Below, in pieces: positions 37,731 to 45,686 of a DNA stretch of 62,421 bases (position 1 is the first letter of the stretch; each line of letters starts with the position of its first letter). Made by a program: the position numbers and the translations under genes. The notes beneath the pieces are model-generated. The model saw only the letters and a program-made list of their open reading frames with translations, searched no databases and was not told the origin of the DNA. Origin of the DNA: Gammaproteobacteria bacterium (GTDB lineage: Bacteria > Pseudomonadota > Gammaproteobacteria > Chromatiales > Chromatiaceae); the NCBI GenBank assembly GCA_018812525.1, contig JAHJDE010000112.1, positions 1-62,421 on the forward strand, written 5' to 3'.

Positions 37731-38477
37731 ATGGCGGATCTGAGTGAAATTGAGACCTATTGTAACAGCTTGCTGAATGCGGATCGTTTCCGTGACTATT
37801 GTCCCAATGGCCTCCAGGTGGATGGGGGCAGGGTAGAGGTCAAACATTTGGCCACCGCCGTCACCGCCTCCCTGGCCGTGATCGAGGCGGCGGCGGCCTG
37901 GGGGGCGGACCTGCTGCTGGTACACCACGGTTATTTCTGGAAGGGGGAGCCGGAGCGCCTGACCGGGGTAAAGGGGAGACGGATCAGGGCCTTGATGCAG
38001 AATGGCCTGAGTCTCATGGCCTATCATCTGCCCCTGGATGTCCATCCCGAACTCGGCAATAACCGCGGCCTGGGTGAGGCCCTTGGTCTGCGGGGCGAGC
38101 CGGTGGACGAGGAGGGACTACTCTGGTCGGCGGCCCTGCCCAAGCCCATGGGAGGCGAAGCGGTCGCCGGACTTATCGAACGGGCGCTCGGCCGACCGCC
38201 GCTGCATCTGACGGCTTGCCGCAATATCGAGCGGCTTTTCTGGTGCAGCGGCGCAGCCCAGGGGCAGATGGAACGGGTAGCCGAGAGGGGAGGGCATGCC
38301 TACCTCAGCGGGGAGGTCTCGGAGCAGAGCTACCACCTGGCTCAGGAACTGGACCTGCACTATTTCGCTTGCGGGCATCATGCCACCGAGCGCTTCGGCG
38401 TCCGTTCCCTGGGCAGCCATTTGGCGGGACGGTTCGGGGTCGAGCATCGATTCATCGATCAGGACAACCCGGTCTGA
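37731..38477 (+). CDS. Nif3-like dinuclear metal-centre protein (YbgI)
   Basis: 248 aa Nif3/YbgI family member, forming toroidal hexamers with two metals per subunit; related enzymes act as GTP cyclohydrolase-type proteins but the cellular role is unsettled. Metal ligands are visible in LLLVHHGYFWKG (about 61-72) and YFACGHHATERFGV (about 211-224). The N-terminal NGLQVDGG is conserved. The stop codon directly touches copy 3 of the MITE-like repeat. Confidence 0.9.
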   Translation: MADLSEIETYCNSLLNADRFRDYCPNGLQVDGGRVEVKHLATAVTASLAVIEAAAAWGADLLLVHHGYFWKGEPERLTGVKGRRIRALMQNGLSLMAYHLPLDVHPELGNNRGLGEALGLRGEPVDEEGLLWSAALPKPMGGEAVAGLIERALGRPPLHLTACRNIERLFWCSGAAQGQMERVAERGGHAYLSGEVSEQSYHLAQELDLHYFACGHHATERFGVRSLGSHLAGRFGVEHRFIDQDNPV

Positions 38478-38620
38478 GAGGTTTTTTCACAACCTCTTGC
38501 GGTTCAGGGATGAACCGCCATTTTCAATGGCCTAAGCCATTGAAAATGAAGAAAACGGAAAATCGCATTTTTCGTTTTCGCCTTGCAAAATGGCCAGGAT
38601 GGCCATTTTGCAAGCTCCTC
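38478..38620 (-). mobile_element. MITE-like repeat family, copy 3
   Basis: 143-bp copy in reverse orientation, beginning at the base after the nif3-like stop codon. The outer right-end hairpin is degenerate (GAGGTTTTTTCACAACCTC). The inner TTCAATGGC/GCCATTGAA and CAAAATGGCC/GGCCATTTTG hairpins are intact. A target duplication is unclear: CTGA flanks the left edge and CTGA recurs 2 bp beyond the right edge. Confidence 0.85.
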
Positions 38621-38763
38621 CTCTGAGAAATCACCCAAAAAAGCATTAGCACCCTTTTGCACCCTGAAGAACGCGAAGGGCACGGGGATGACGATTTCTC
38701 CTCACCGCATCATTGCCTTCGTGGCGAACCGCTTTTTCCGGGGTCCTGCGAATCGCCATTCCC

Positions 38764-38818
38764 TTGACCGGAAGGGGGGCATATAAGAGAATGCCGAATC
38801 TTTTGATCAGGTTCGGCA
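38764..38818 (+). promoter_or_regulatory. Candidate pet operon promoter and 5' hairpin
   Basis: TTGACC (38764-38769) and GAGAAT (38787-38792) are 17 bp apart. Immediately after comes a hairpin TGCCGAA...TTCGGCA (38792-38818). Both precede the petA ATG by 40-90 bp. The -10 box is weak (four of six). The rest of the 379-bp gap between the Nif3-like gene and petA holds only MITE copy 3 and unremarkable sequence. Confidence 0.35.
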
Positions 38819-38856
38819 ATTCCTTATATACCACCATTCAGTAGGGAGTCCAGCGT

Positions 38857-39450
38857 ATGAGCGCAGACGAGGTAGATCTGAAAAAGCGGCGGTTCCTCAC
38901 CGCCGCGACTTCCGTGGTTGGCGCTATTGGCGCGGTCTATGCGGCCGTGCCCTTCGTGGCGTCGATGAATCCCAGCGCCAGGGCAAAAGCGTCCGGTGCC
39001 CCCGTCGAGGCAGACATCGGCAAGCTCGAGCCGGGCCAGATTATTCGCATCAAATGGCGCGGCAAGCCGGTCTGGGTCGTGCGTCGCACCGAGCAGAATC
39101 TGCAGGATATGGCATCCCTGAACGACCGGCTGGCGGACCCCATGTCGGAGACGCAGCAGCAGCCAGACTACTGCAAGAACGAAGGTCGCTCCATCAAGCC
39201 AGAGTACCTGGTGGCCGTCGGCATCTGCACCCATCTGGGATGCTCGCCGACCTTCCGCCCGGAGGTTGCGCCAGCGGATCTGGGGCCAGAATGGAAGGGC
39301 GGCTTCTTCTGTCCCTGCCACGGTTCCTTTTTCGATCTGGCCGGGCGCGTCTACAAGGGTGTTCCGGCGCCCACCAACCTGGTCATTCCGCCGCACCACT
39401 ACGTGTCCGACACGAAGATCCTGGTCGGCCTTGATGGAGGAGCAGCCTGA
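38857..39450 (+). CDS. petA: Ubiquinol-cytochrome c reductase, Rieske iron-sulfur subunit
   Basis: 197 aa membrane-anchored subunit of the cytochrome bc1 complex. The N-terminus has a twin-arginine-type signal (KKRRFLT) followed by one membrane anchor (about 14-36). The 2Fe-2S ligands are in ICTHLGCSPTF (about 125-135) and CPCHGSFFD (about 151-159). The ATG follows TAGGGAG. The last base of the stop overlaps petB (TGATG). Confidence 0.96.
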   Translation: MSADEVDLKKRRFLTAATSVVGAIGAVYAAVPFVASMNPSARAKASGAPVEADIGKLEPGQIIRIKWRGKPVWVVRRTEQNLQDMASLNDRLADPMSETQQQPDYCKNEGRSIKPEYLVAVGICTHLGCSPTFRPEVAPADLGPEWKGGFFCPCHGSFFDLAGRVYKGVPAPTNLVIPPHHYVSDTKILVGLDGGAA

Positions 39451-40679
39451 TGAGCTTCATTAACTGGATCGACGAGCGCTACCCCCTCACCAAGGTGTGG
39501 AAGGAGCATTTGGCTGAATACTACGCGCCAAAGAACTTCAACTTCTGGTACTACTTCGGCTCCCTGGCCATGCTGATTCTGGTGATGCAGATTCTCACCG
39601 GCCTCTGGCTTGCGATGAGCTACAAGCCCGATGCGCAGTTGGCCTTTGGTTCCGTCGAGTACATCATGCGTGATGTCGACTGGGGCTGGCTGATCCGCTA
39701 TATGCATTCCACCGGGGCCTCGTTCTTCTTTATCGCGATCTATCTGCACATGTACCGCGGCCTGATCTACGGCTCATACCGCAAGCCGCGCGAACTGCTC
39801 TGGATCATCGGCGTGATCCTTTATGTGGCAATGATGGCGACCGCCTTTACCGGCTATCTGCTCCCCTGGGGTCAGATGTCCTACTGGGGCGCGCAGGTCA
39901 TCGTCAATCTGTTCGCTGCCGTACCCTACGTGGGAACCGAGCTGTCCGAATGGGTGCGCGGCGACTACGTCATCTCCGACGCCACGCTTAATCGGTTTTT
40001 TGCCTTCCATTTCATGCTGCCCTTCGTCCTGGCTGCCCTGGTCTTCGTCCACATCGTGGCCCTGCACAAGGTAGGCTCCAACAATCCGGATGGCGTCGAG
40101 ATCAAGAAGGGTCCCAAGGGCAACCGCTGGAGCGAGACCGCCCCCGCCGATGGCATCCCCTTCCATCCCTATTACTCGGTCAAGGATATCGTCGGTATCG
40201 GCGTATTCCTGATGCTTTTCGCCGCAGTCGTGTTCTTTTCGCCGGAGATGGGCGGCTACTTCATCGAGGCGCCGAACTTTGAGCCGGCCAACCCGCTGAA
40301 GACTCCGGACCACATCGCCCCGGTCTGGTACTTCACCCCCTTCTACGCCATGCTGCGCGCCGTTCCACCCATGTTCGGCTCCCAGTTCCCCGGCGTGGTG
40401 GTGATGTTCGGCGCCATCATCATGTTCTTCCTCCTGCCTTGGCTGGACAGGAGTCCGGTGAAGTCGATCCGCTACAAGGGCATGCTGACCAAAATCTGGA
40501 TCGCCATCTTTGTGGTCTCTTTCGTGGTGCTGGGCTGGTTGGGCGTCCAGGCGTCCACGCCGGCCAAGACACTGATGGCGCAGATATTTACCGGGTTGTA
40601 CTTCCTGTTCTTCTTCTTGATGCCTTGGTACAGCAAGATCGACAAGACCAAGCCCGTTCCGGAGAGGGTGACAAAATGA
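39450..40679 (+). CDS. petB: Ubiquinol-cytochrome c reductase, cytochrome b subunit
   Basis: 409 aa membrane protein with about eight helices carrying hemes bL and bH and both quinone sites. Paired heme-ligand histidines appear in MHSTGASFFFIAIYLHMYRG (about 85-104) and in HFMLPFVLAALVFVHIVALH (about 187-206). The PEWY-type quinol loop is modified to PVWYF near 293-297. Starts one base into the petA stop and ends overlapping petC (ATGA). Confidence 0.95.
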   Translation: MSFINWIDERYPLTKVWKEHLAEYYAPKNFNFWYYFGSLAMLILVMQILTGLWLAMSYKPDAQLAFGSVEYIMRDVDWGWLIRYMHSTGASFFFIAIYLHMYRGLIYGSYRKPRELLWIIGVILYVAMMATAFTGYLLPWGQMSYWGAQVIVNLFAAVPYVGTELSEWVRGDYVISDATLNRFFAFHFMLPFVLAALVFVHIVALHKVGSNNPDGVEIKKGPKGNRWSETAPADGIPFHPYYSVKDIVGIGVFLMLFAAVVFFSPEMGGYFIEAPNFEPANPLKTPDHIAPVWYFTPFYAMLRAVPPMFGSQFPGVVVMFGAIIMFFLLPWLDRSPVKSIRYKGMLTKIWIAIFVVSFVVLGWLGVQASTPAKTLMAQIFTGLYFLFFFLMPWYSKIDKTKPVPERVTK

Positions 40680-41401
40680 AAAAGCTGATTGTTGCATTCC
40701 TGATGGCGATGGCCACCTCCACGACCATGGCCGGCGGCGGAGGGGTCCATCTGGACAAGGCCAATGTCGACCTGACCGACCAGGCGTCCTTGCAGCGTGG
40801 TGCCAAGCTGTTCGTCAACTACTGCCAGGGCTGTCACTCGCTCCAGTTCCAGCGCTATCAGCGCATGGCGGACGACATCGGCCTGACCTATGAAGAGGTG
40901 CAGAAGAACCTGATGTTCGCTGGCGGCAAGATTGCCGACCACATGACCTCCTCCCTTGATGTGCAGGCGGCGGGAAACTGGTTCGGCACAGCGCCACCCG
41001 ATCTGTCCGTCATCACCCGTGCCCGTGGCGTGGATTGGATCTACACCTATCTGCGAAGCTTCTACGCCGATGAGAAGCGTCCCTTCGGTGTCAACAACAG
41101 GGTCTTCCCTGACGTGGGCATGCCCCATGTCATGGCGGAACTGCAAGGGGTTCAGAAGGCCAAGTTCAGCGGGGAGGGCAGTCACAAGGTCTTCGAAGGC
41201 TTCGAACTGGCCAAGGCCGGTTCCATGTCCGCCGAGGAATTCGACGGCGCCATGCGCGATCTGACCGCCTTTCTGACCTATGTGGGCGAGCCGATCCAGG
41301 TCAAGCGCCAGAGCATGGGTCTCTATGTGATCCTGTTCCTGTTGGTGTTTACGGTTCTGGCCTATCTGATGAAGAAGGAATACTGGAAAGACGTCCACTG
41401 A
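40676..41401 (+). CDS. petC: Ubiquinol-cytochrome c reductase, cytochrome c1 subunit
   Basis: 241 aa c-type cytochrome that passes electrons from the Rieske protein to soluble carriers. An N-terminal signal peptide (about 1-18, ending TTMA) is followed by the heme-binding CQGCH (about 51-55), and a C-terminal anchor (about 213-232) precedes MKKEYWKDVH. The ATG at 40676 is chosen because it provides the signal peptide and overlaps the petB stop by four bases. It is the last gene of petABC; a hairpin-plus-T terminator follows. Confidence 0.95.
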   Translation: MKKLIVAFLMAMATSTTMAGGGGVHLDKANVDLTDQASLQRGAKLFVNYCQGCHSLQFQRYQRMADDIGLTYEEVQKNLMFAGGKIADHMTSSLDVQAAGNWFGTAPPDLSVITRARGVDWIYTYLRSFYADEKRPFGVNNRVFPDVGMPHVMAELQGVQKAKFSGEGSHKVFEGFELAKAGSMSAEEFDGAMRDLTAFLTYVGEPIQVKRQSMGLYVILFLLVFTVLAYLMKKEYWKDVH

Positions 41402-41423
41402 TTTCCAGTCAGTACGAACATAG

Positions 41424-41457
41424 GGGCGCACGGTTTGTTATACTGTGCGCCCTTTTT
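41424..41457 (+). terminator. Rho-independent terminator after petC
   Basis: Stem GGGCGCAC (41424-41431) pairs with GTGCGCCC (41445-41452), followed by TTTTT. It begins 22 bp after the petC stop and closes the petABC transcript. The loop contains TATACT, a possible -10 box for sspA. Confidence 0.8.
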
Positions 41458-41493
41458 CATGTGGATAGATAACGAAAATGACCGGGGTGACGA

Positions 41494-42117
41494 ATGGCAC
41501 TGGCTGCTAGCAGAAGATCTGTAATGACCCTTTTCTCCAATCCGCAAAGCGCGCAGAGTCATCGCGTGCGCATGGTGCTGATGGAGAAGAACATTACTGT
41601 TGAGATCCTGGATGCCGATCCCCAGGCACTGCCCGAGGACGTTATCGACCTCAATCCCTACGGCACCCTGCCGACCCTGGTCGACCGCGACCTGGTGCTG
41701 TACGAGTCGCGTATCATCATGGAGTATCTGGATGAACGCTTTCCCCATCCGCCCCTGCTGCCGGTCGATCCCGTCAGCCGCGCCACGACCCGTCTCTACC
41801 TCTGGCGCATCGATTACGACTGGTATCGTTTGATGGGCATCATCCTGGCGGAGGGCAAGGAGGCTCCCAAGGCGCGCAAGCAGCTCAGGGAGCGCCTGAT
41901 CGCCAGTGCCCCCGTCTTTGCCAACAAGCCCTTTTTCATGAGCGATGAGTTCACCCTGGTGGATTGCAGCATCGGCCCGCTCCTCTGGCGGCTGCCCCAG
42001 CTCGACATCGAACTGCCGCCCCAGGCCAAATCCATCTCGGACTATGCCGATCGTCTCTTCCGGCGCGAAGGCTTCAGGCAGGGCCTGAGCGAATTCGAGC
42101 GAGAACTCCGTGGCTGA
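41494..42117 (+). CDS. sspA: Stringent starvation protein A
   Basis: 207 aa glutathione-S-transferase-fold protein that binds RNA polymerase rather than acting as an enzyme. The N-terminus MALAASRRSVMTLFSNPQSA closely follows E. coli SspA, supporting the ATG at 41494. The thioredoxin-like half has NPYGTLPTLVDRDLVLYESRIIMEYLDE. The gene directly after petABC and before sspB is a common gammaproteobacterial order. It overlaps the sspB region, with sspB starting 14 bp after its stop. Confidence 0.94.
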   Translation: MALAASRRSVMTLFSNPQSAQSHRVRMVLMEKNITVEILDADPQALPEDVIDLNPYGTLPTLVDRDLVLYESRIIMEYLDERFPHPPLLPVDPVSRATTRLYLWRIDYDWYRLMGIILAEGKEAPKARKQLRERLIASAPVFANKPFFMSDEFTLVDCSIGPLLWRLPQLDIELPPQAKSISDYADRLFRREGFRQGLSEFERELRG

Positions 42118-42130
42118 GGAGGGGGATGAC

Positions 42131-42529
42131 ATGACCTCCAGCCGCCCCTATTTCATCCGGGCGCTGTACGACTGGCTGGTGGATAACGGAACGACCCCCT
42201 ACCTGCTGGTCAAGGCCCAGATGCCGGGTGTGCAGGTCCCCGCGCAATTCGTTGAGAACGGCCAGATCGTGCTCAATCTGAGCCCGACGGCGGTGCAAGC
42301 CCTCGACCTGGGTAACGAGCTGATCCGTTTCAGCGCACGCTTCGGCGGCGTCCCCATGGAGGTCCGGGTGCCGCCCGGAGCTGTGCTGGGGATCTACGCA
42401 CGGGAGAATGGCCGTGGCATGCTCTTCCCGGAATCCGAGGGGACTGGCGTCCTTGATGCGGAGTCCGGGGGGGATGAGCCAAATCCGCCCCCGACGGGGG
42501 GAAGGCCCAGCCTGCGGGTCGTCAAATAG
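42131..42529 (+). CDS. sspB: ClpXP adaptor SspB
   Basis: 132 aa adaptor that delivers ssrA-tagged proteins to ClpXP. The N-terminal substrate-binding domain (TSSRPYFIRALYDWLVDNGTTPYLLV) is followed by an acidic/proline linker and the ClpX-binding tail RPSLRVVK at the extreme C-terminus. The ATG at 42131 follows GAGGAGGGGG by 4 nt and gives the standard N-terminus; an in-frame ATG seven codons upstream is less likely. Confidence 0.94.
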   Translation: MTSSRPYFIRALYDWLVDNGTTPYLLVKAQMPGVQVPAQFVENGQIVLNLSPTAVQALDLGNELIRFSARFGGVPMEVRVPPGAVLGIYARENGRGMLFPESEGTGVLDAESGGDEPNPPPTGGRPSLRVVK

Positions 42530-42532
42530 CCC

Positions 42533-42925
42533 TCAGGAGGGTTCCCTGGGTTTGAAAGGGACGACGTTCGATCCCGTCGGGTCGATTGGGTTTGTTTCCT
42601 TTTCGGCCTCTGCCTCCAGCCAATGGGTCCCCTCCAGCTCGAAGTGATGGACCCGGGTCCCGATCAGTATGATCGAGCCCCTGTGTCTCGTCATTCCCTC
42701 CTCGGTGTATTCGAAGGCGAATTCCCGCTGTAGCCTGAGCCCTCCGGGTGTCCGGCGTAGGGATGTGGCACGCAGTACGGCTGTCTCTTCCAGAAATTGA
42801 AGATTGTGCTGCCGGCAGATCCGGCTGCCCTGGGTCGTCGCAAGTTCCTTGGCGCGGGCGTTGTCGAGCCAGAACCAGAGGATTCCGACGACTATGATGA
42901 GGAGCAGAAGTCCGCTGTCATACAT
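42533..42925 (-). CDS. DUF3301 single-pass membrane protein
   Basis: 130 aa protein with one N-terminal membrane segment (LLLLIIVVGILWFWL, about 5-19) and a soluble beta-rich part (LRRTPGGLRLQREFAFEYTE), matching the small DUF3301 family of gammaproteobacteria. It converges on sspB with a 3-bp gap. The ATG at 42925 is preferred; a GTG at 42946 would add seven residues. Function unknown. Confidence 0.8.
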   Translation of the reverse strand: MYDSGLLLLIIVVGILWFWLDNARAKELATTQGSRICRQHNLQFLEETAVLRATSLRRTPGGLRLQREFAFEYTEEGMTRHRGSIILIGTRVHHFELEGTHWLEAEAEKETNPIDPTGSNVVPFKPREPS

Positions 42926-43051
42926 GGTGAAAGGGGGGGATTGCACTGGCGGTGATGTGCCGAAGTGAGCTGGAATTCGAACAGGCCATTGCCTGCTGCT
43001 ACAGCCCGGAAGATGTTGACATTTACCGGCGGCTACAGGATGGGCCGTGCC

Positions 43052-43429
43052 TTACTCCATGAGGGCGCGGGCACTGCGCAGCAGCTTGAGGACTGCCTCC
43101 AGCTTGTCGATGGGGAGCTTTTGCAACCAGATGAGCGTCTCCCTCAGATCGCCGGTGATCGGTCTTCCTGAGAGGTTATCGAGCCCGTTTGGCTCGTTCA
43201 TATCCCCCTGGTTGTCGGGCTCGATATTGCCCCTGCCGGTCGCGAGCCATTCGAAACTGACCTCAGTCACCTTGGCCAATTCAATCATATGGTTGACACT
43301 GGGTGTCGAGACCCCCTGTTCCCACTGACCGCAGGCCCCGCGGCTGACGCCAAGGATGGAAGCCAACTGCGCCTGGGACAGGCCTAACCGCTTGCGGGCG
43401 AAAGTGATTCTATCGGAGAACTGTTGCAT
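43052..43429 (-). CDS. XRE-family helix-turn-helix regulator
   Basis: 125 aa cytoplasmic repressor-like protein. The HTH domain at about 8-62 reads ITFARKRLGLSQAQLASILG, then VSRGACGQWEQGVSTPSVNH. The C-terminal part (LRETLIWLQKLPIDKLEAVLKLL) is helical and probably for dimerisation. A perfect 14-bp palindrome lies 25 bp upstream of its start, suggesting autoregulation. Target genes unknown; neighbours on both sides are unrelated in function. Confidence 0.85.
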   Translation of the reverse strand: MQQFSDRITFARKRLGLSQAQLASILGVSRGACGQWEQGVSTPSVNHMIELAKVTEVSFEWLATGRGNIEPDNQGDMNEPNGLDNLSGRPITGDLRETLIWLQKLPIDKLEAVLKLLRSARALME

Positions 43430-43453
43430 GCGTGGAGAATAAAGGGAAATTGG

Positions 43454-43467
43454 TTCTATGCATAGAA
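43454..43467. promoter_or_regulatory. Palindromic candidate operator of the XRE regulator
   Basis: TTCTATGCATAGAA is a perfect 14-bp palindrome 25-38 bp upstream of the regulator's ATG, in an A/T-rich stretch where the -10/-35 would fall. This is the usual layout for XRE autoregulation. Confidence 0.5.
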
Positions 43468-43548
43468 TAATTTTTCGTTCTGTCCTGTTGTAAATGGTTC
43501 CTATCTTGGCGGCATGTTGCGTCCAATTTCTTCCAACAGGTTGCCATT

Positions 43549-44352
43549 CTAATCCCGGGCCGGTCTCAGGCGGTCGAGACGGAGCCTCTGGCGTTCGTCA
43601 AATAACCGCCTCGCACCGACATAGACAGCAAAGATACTACCAAGACCTGTGCCGAAGGCAATCAAAAGCAGGATCAATATTTGATATTTCGCAGCTTCCA
43701 GGGGAGGGGTGCCACCCAGGATCTGACCGGTCATCATGCCCGGCAGGCTGACCACGCCGGCAACGGACATGCTGTTGATGATGGGGATCAGCCCGGAACG
43801 CAAGGCATCTCGGCGGATCTCGCGGATCGCCTCGCCCGGTTCCGCCCCCAGGATCAGGCGCGCCTCGATCTCACCCCTTTTTGACCAAGCCGTCTGTGAG
43901 AGGTTATCCAGACTGAGCGCCACCCCCGACATGGTATTGCCGAGCAGCATCCCGAGCAGGGGAATCAGGTATTGCGGGCTGTACCAGGGCTCCACCCGGA
44001 TAATGAGCAGCAGACAGAGCAGGGTGACGGAAAAGGAGGAGAGCATCATGGAAAGGGCGCCGATGCCGTAGCCCCAGCCCCCGACGTAGCGGTGTTTCTG
44101 CCGAGCCGTAACTTCGCGGCTGGCGACGCTCAGCATCACGAGGGTAATCAGGCCGATCAGCCAGGGGTTGCGCTGGTCGAACAGGATGGTCAGCACCATC
44201 CCCAGCAGCAGGAGCTGCACCAGGCTACGCGAGGCGGCAATGATCATGCGTCGGCCAATCCCCAGGTGCAGCAGCTGAGAGAGCAGGCCGAGCAGCAGGA
44301 CCAGCAAGGCGCTTATTCCAAGGGCGGTGGGCGTGAGGCTGATCAGTTCCAT
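43549..44352 (-). CDS. fetB: Iron export ABC transporter permease FetB
   Basis: 267 aa membrane protein with about seven hydrophobic helices, matching the YbbM/FetB family that exports iron with FetA. Conserved PRYxxPLLGMLLGN-like element is seen as YLIPLLGMLLGNTMSGVALSLDNL (split by position near 125-148), and LPGMMTGQILGG near 207-218. The ATG at 44352 overlaps the fetA stop by 10 bp; the longer upstream frame is a shadow of fetA. Confidence 0.88.
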   Translation of the reverse strand: MELISLTPTALGISALLVLLLGLLSQLLHLGIGRRMIIAASRSLVQLLLLGMVLTILFDQRNPWLIGLITLVMLSVASREVTARQKHRYVGGWGYGIGALSMMLSSFSVTLLCLLLIIRVEPWYSPQYLIPLLGMLLGNTMSGVALSLDNLSQTAWSKRGEIEARLILGAEPGEAIREIRRDALRSGLIPIINSMSVAGVVSLPGMMTGQILGGTPPLEAAKYQILILLLIAFGTGLGSIFAVYVGARRLFDERQRLRLDRLRPARD

Positions 44353-44945
44353 GCCTGTTCCCTCAGGCCATCCGGCCCCAGGACCCAATGGCGATCCCCG
44401 ATGCGGCGGCATTGCGCCTCGTCGTGGGAGACCCAGATGACCGGAATCCCCTGCAGCCGGCTGTAATTCTTGATCAGGGACGCGACCCGGTTGCCGTTGG
44501 CGGCATCGAGATTGGCGGTGGGCTCGTCCAGCAACAGGGCCTGGGGCGATCCGGCCAGTAGCCGGGCCAGAGCCAGCCGTTGCCGCTCCCCGCTGGAGAG
44601 GCGGGAGATATTCCAATCGAGGGCCTCCGCCGGCAGGCCCAATTCCGCCAGGGGGAGGCCGTCCCTGCCGGTAAAGTGGTCTCCAACCCTATCCCGCCAC
44701 CAATGGCTCTCAGCGGGCAGGAAGCCGACCAGGCGCCGCCACTGGGGCGCGGGCATACGGTTTCTGGTCTGCTCCCCCAGGGCGGCATCGCCCTCGTTGG
44801 GGTCCAGATCAACGATGGCGCGCAGGAGCAGGGTCTTGCCGATCCCGGAGGGGCCGCTGAGGGTACTGATGGTGCCGGTGGGCACATCCAGGTCGATGGG
44901 GAAAAGGGTAGGGGGACTGAGGGCCTGGAGCCGGAGCGCGGTCAT
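44343..44945 (-). CDS. fetA: Iron export ABC transporter ATP-binding protein FetA
   Basis: 200 aa short ABC ATPase. Walker A GPSGIGKT (about 32-39), signature LSSGERQRLALARLL (about 116-130), Walker B ALLLDEPTANLD (about 136-147) and switch His in VIWVSHDEAQ are all present. The short length without extra domains and coupling to a YbbM-like permease point to FetA (YbbL), linked to iron homeostasis and peroxide stress. Starts 1 bp after the trmB stop. Confidence 0.88.
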   Translation of the reverse strand: MTALRLQALSPPTLFPIDLDVPTGTISTLSGPSGIGKTLLLRAIVDLDPNEGDAALGEQTRNRMPAPQWRRLVGFLPAESHWWRDRVGDHFTGRDGLPLAELGLPAEALDWNISRLSSGERQRLALARLLAGSPQALLLDEPTANLDAANGNRVASLIKNYSRLQGIPVIWVSHDEAQCRRIGDRHWVLGPDGLREQAWN

Positions 44946-44946
44946 T

Positions 44947-45633
44947 TCAGCGGCGGCGGAAAAGTAGGTCCCAGACCCCGTGCCCCAGGCGCCGGCCCCG
45001 TTGCTCGAACTTGGTCAGGGGCCGCGTGGGGGGGCGGGGGGCGTATTGACCGGCCCCCGCCAGGTTCTCGAAGGCATCGGAAGCGCCTGTGACAGCCAGC
45101 ATCTGGCGGGCGTAGTCCTCCCAATCCGTGGCCATGTGCAGGATGCCGCCGGGCTTCAGCAGCCGGGCGCAGAGCGCGATGAAACCCGGCTGGACGATAC
45201 GCCGCTTCTGGTGTTTCCGCTTGTGCCAGGGATCGGGGAAGAAGAGCCTGATGCCGTCCAGGCAGTGCTCCGGGAGTCCCTGCATGACCTCCAGGGCATC
45301 CTGGCGAATGAGGCGCAGATTTCCGATGTCCTGTTCCTCCAGCTTGAGCAGCAGGTATCCGACGCCGGGGCGGTGGACCTCGACGCCAAGATAACCGATG
45401 CCGGGATTCTGTCGGGCCGCCTCCAGCAGCGCCTCGCCATTGCCGAAGCCGATTTCGAGATGGACCGGCCGGTCAGGGCCGAAGAGCCGGGCCGGGTCGA
45501 TCGGTGCATCGGCCGGATCGATTCCAAACTTTGGCCAAAGCAGCTCGAAGGCACGTTCCTGCCCCTCGGTCATCCGGCCAGAGCGCAATACGAAGCTACG
45601 GATGGGGCGGTGATGCTGTTGTGTCTCGTCCAT
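44947..45633 (-). CDS. trmB: tRNA (guanine-N7)-methyltransferase
   Basis: 228 aa SAM-dependent enzyme making m7G46 in tRNA. The SAM motif LEIGFGNGEALLEAA is at about 58-72 and the catalytic FFPDPWHKRKHQKRRIVQ at about 130-147. TKFEQRGRRLGHGVWDLLF forms the conserved C-terminus. Second gene of a dacB-trmB-fetA-fetB run on the minus strand. Confidence 0.95.
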   Translation of the reverse strand: MDETQQHHRPIRSFVLRSGRMTEGQERAFELLWPKFGIDPADAPIDPARLFGPDRPVHLEIGFGNGEALLEAARQNPGIGYLGVEVHRPGVGYLLLKLEEQDIGNLRLIRQDALEVMQGLPEHCLDGIRLFFPDPWHKRKHQKRRIVQPGFIALCARLLKPGGILHMATDWEDYARQMLAVTGASDAFENLAGAGQYAPRPPTRPLTKFEQRGRRLGHGVWDLLFRRR

Positions 45634-45686
45634 GTTGGGGTTCAGTTGTTACAAAAAATGGTTCATCCAACAAACCGGGGTGCTGC

